A stretch of 6,568 nucleotides of DNA from Alphaproteobacteria bacterium (GTDB lineage: Bacteria; Pseudomonadota; Alphaproteobacteria; ATCC43930; CGMCC-115725): assembly GCA_030039775.1 (NCBI GenBank), contig JASHUX010000328.1, positions 1 to 6,568 of the forward strand, in the 5' to 3' direction. Position 1 is the first letter of the stretch; every line of letters begins with the position of its first letter. The translations under genes were made by a program, and so were the position numbers. Of the stretch, positions 1 through 6,568 are shown in pieces. Under the pieces are notes generated by a model. That model did not search any database. It had not been told where the DNA came from and saw only the letters and a program-made list of their open reading frames with translations.

Positions 1-2071
<2,071 letters not shown>

Positions 2072-2076
2072 CCTCC

Positions 2077-2092
2077 GGCGCGACGCGCCTTT
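2077..2092 (+). terminator. Weak possible terminator between ligC and recN
   Basis: Six bases after the ligC stop there is a GC-only hairpin, GGCGC-gac-GCGCC (5 bp stem, 3-nt loop, 2077-2089), followed by only TTT and then mixed A/T. The stem and U-tract are short, so it is at best a partial terminator. It could reduce read-through from the catabolic operon into recN, or be chance in GC-rich sequence. Confidence 0.3.
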
Positions 2093-2105
2093 ATCATTTC
2101 TGGCA

Positions 2106-5875
<3,770 letters not shown>

Positions 5876-5887
5876 CCGATCGATCGG
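5876..5887. repeat. 12-base perfect palindrome in the convergent gap
   Basis: CCGATCGATCGG directly follows the TAA of the DNA ligase gene. It reads the same on both strands and can fold as CCGA-tcga-TCGG with a four-base loop. It is followed by a T-containing ATTTGTTG but no real T-run. It may contribute to termination of the recN-ligA transcript or may be chance in sequence rich in GATC and CGAT. Confidence 0.4.
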
Positions 5888-5895
5888 ATTTGTTG

Positions 5896-5917
5896 CTGCC
5901 GCTATTTTTCGCGGCAG
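5896..5917. terminator. Hairpin at the convergent 3' ends of ligA and the secreted-protein gene
   Basis: CTGCCGC (5896-5902) and GCGGCAG (5911-5917) form a perfect 7-bp stem around the 8-base loop TATTTTTC. The stem lies 20 bases past the DNA ligase stop and covers the stop codon of the minus-strand gene, so it could end transcription from both directions. Neither side has a proper U-tract outside the stem, so this is a candidate structure rather than a classical intrinsic terminator. Confidence 0.45.
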
Positions 5918-6360
5918 AACTTGTAGTCGTGGCCGTGTTGCTGGAGCTGGCTTTCGGCATATTGCTGAAAGCCTTCGCCGGACATCGTGTCGGCGGTGGC
6001 GAGGAACTGCACCGCGACCGAGCAGACTTGATTGATGTCTTGCGTGCCGGTGCGCAGCGCCGCTTCGTTCGCGAGATGAGTCATGAAGGCGTCGAGCTTC
6101 GATTGGGCGCTGCCGCCGCCGGTGCGGCGGTAATGCTCTTTCAGCAACTCCTGGAATTTCACCAACTCGGAGCGGTTCCGCAGCTGGAACCGGTCGTAGG
6201 TTTCGTTCCGGCAGGTGTCGCTCATCACCATGATTTCGGTGGTGTAGCGGATCGCCTGGTCGGCGACCGCTTCGGCATGGCGATAACACGCGGTCGCCGC
6301 CGCGTTGGCGACCGATCCCCCACATAACAACAGCGCAAGCGCCGCCGCAGCGACCCGCAT
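5902..6360 (-). CDS. Small secreted four-cysteine protein, function unknown
   Basis: I cannot name this gene. It encodes 152 residues. Residues 1-20 form a signal peptide: MR, a hydrophobic Ala/Leu core (3-13) and an ANA cleavage motif, predicting a mature protein of about 132 residues. LLLC at 10-13 is not a good lipobox, so it is probably not a lipoprotein. The mature part has exactly four cysteines (25, 50, 113, 149), suggesting two disulfides in the periplasm. It is polar and mostly helical in character, with TTEIMVMSDTC (40-50), ETYDRFQ (53-59), LDAFMTHLANEAALRT (89-104) and a C-terminal HDYKFCREK. The spacing of TE-MV-C, Y-F and T-LAN segments resembles, from memory, a widespread uncharacterised alphaproteobacterial secreted family. 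The ATG at 6360 was chosen over the in-frame TTG at 6384 because a GGGAGAGGAA ribosome binding site precedes it and the signal peptide starts there. It is convergent with the DNA ligase gene. Confidence 0.85.
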   Translation of the reverse strand: MRVAAAALALLLCGGSVANAAATACYRHAEAVADQAIRYTTEIMVMSDTCRNETYDRFQLRNRSELVKFQELLKEHYRRTGGGSAQSKLDAFMTHLANEAALRTGTQDINQVCSVAVQFLATADTMSGEGFQQYAESQLQQHGHDYKFCREK

Positions 6361-6365
6361 GCGTT

Positions 6366-6375
6366 CCTCTCCCGC
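6366..6375 (-). promoter_or_regulatory. Ribosome binding site of the secreted-protein gene
   Basis: Read on the minus strand, GGGAGAGGAA ends five bases before the ATG at 6360. It is a strong Shine-Dalgarno match and decides this start over the upstream TTG at 6384, whose frame would read through it. Confidence 0.7.
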
Positions 6376-6388
6376 TCGTCTCAAAGCA

Positions 6389-6403
6389 TTAGGCTAGGCC
6401 TAA
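6389..6403. promoter_or_regulatory. Perfect inverted repeat TTAGGC-TAG-GCCTAA, possible operator
   Basis: Two 6-base arms separated by three bases lie 29-43 bases upstream of the secreted-protein ATG, in the short non-coding stretch between the two minus-strand genes. The arms are AT-containing at their outer ends and stand out from the GC-rich surroundings. The position suits an operator overlapping the -10 region or the start of the leader. On the minus strand a weak -35-like TTGATC begins about 23 bases before the repeat, but no convincing -10 is seen. The alternative is a small RNA hairpin in the 5' leader. Confidence 0.35.
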
Positions 6404-6422
6404 ACCATGGCGGCGCCGCGAT

Positions 6423-6454
6423 CAAGAAAAGACGCGACTCAGAGCGCCGTCGCG
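6423..6454 (-). terminator. Probable intrinsic terminator of the right-edge membrane protein gene
   Basis: On the minus strand CGCGAC (6454-6449) pairs with GTCGCG (6438-6433) around a 10-base loop that contains the TGA stop, and is followed by TCTTTTCTT. A 6-bp GC-rich stem plus a T-rich tail fits a rho-independent terminator overlapping the end of the gene. It would isolate the secreted-protein gene from the upstream transcript. A second hairpin using 6444-6458 shares bases with it and would compete. Confidence 0.5.
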
Positions 6455-6568
6455 GCGCGCCTGCGGCGGAGCCGGCGGACGATAAGCGCCGCCACAAGCA
6501 GCGCCGCCAACACGGCGAGCGCCGCCACCCGGAATTGTTGCGCGTCGGCGCCCAGCGCCTTGTGCATC
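6439..6568 (-). CDS. C-terminal end of a membrane-anchored protein, function unknown (5' truncated by window edge)
   Basis: The frame running in from the right edge encodes about 42 visible residues before TGA at 6441-6439. After a short polar stretch (KALGADAQQFR) comes one hydrophobic segment of about 17 residues (VAALAVLAALLVAALIV) and then a very basic tail (RRLRRRRAATAL). By the positive-inside rule the tail is cytoplasmic, so whatever precedes the helix should be periplasmic, or be the loop before a last helix. The ATG at 6567 is the first visible codon; it could be internal, or, less likely, the start of a tiny single-helix protein. High third-position GC supports real coding. The family cannot be identified from this fragment. 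Confidence 0.6.
   Translation of the reverse strand, partial: MHKALGADAQQFRVAALAVLAALLVAALIVRRLRRRRAATAL

Noticed and set aside
6361..6384. TTG start at 6384 for the secreted protein
   Set aside because: It would add eight charged residues ahead of a normal signal peptide and would place the evident ribosome binding site inside the coding region.

Overview
The window looks like a stretch of high-GC alphaproteobacterial chromosome. The base composition is strongly GC-rich by eye, codon third positions are mostly G or C, and recN is immediately followed by the NAD+-dependent DNA ligase gene, a pairing common in Alphaproteobacteria. I cannot assign a genus; a soil or plant-associated lineage able to degrade lignin-derived aromatics fits the gene content.

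Left part (1-2071, + strand): the end of a protocatechuate 4,5-cleavage (meta-cleavage) operon. The C-terminal part of the dioxygenase alpha subunit (LigA type) runs in from the left edge. It is followed with almost no spacing by the complete beta subunit (LigB type) and then by LigC, the dehydrogenase for 4-carboxy-2-hydroxymuconate-6-semialdehyde (CHMS). LigAB opens protocatechuate between carbons 4 and 5 to give CHMS, whose cyclic hemiacetal form LigC oxidises to 2-pyrone-4,6-dicarboxylate (PDC). The downstream enzymes of the pathway (LigI, LigJ, LigK, LigU) are not in the window and could lie to the left.

Middle part (2106-5875, + strand): recN, for double-strand-break repair, and ligA, the essential NAD+ DNA ligase, overlapping by 4 bases (ATGA). 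Only 34 bases separate ligC from recN, with a short weak hairpin and no recognisable promoter, Shine-Dalgarno sequence or SOS box. A catabolic operon therefore sits directly against DNA repair and replication genes.

Right part (5876-6568, - strand): two convergent genes. One encodes a small predicted secreted protein with four cysteines and no assigned function; it has a clear ribosome binding site and a 6-3-6 inverted repeat upstream. The other is the C-terminal end of a membrane-anchored protein entering from the right edge, with a probable intrinsic terminator across its stop codon.

I found no mobile element, CRISPR array, tRNA or rRNA. Most of the window is ordinary. The least-described items are the small secreted protein with its upstream inverted repeat and the junction between the catabolic operon and recN-ligA. 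Two unrelated genes here carry the historical symbol ligA.
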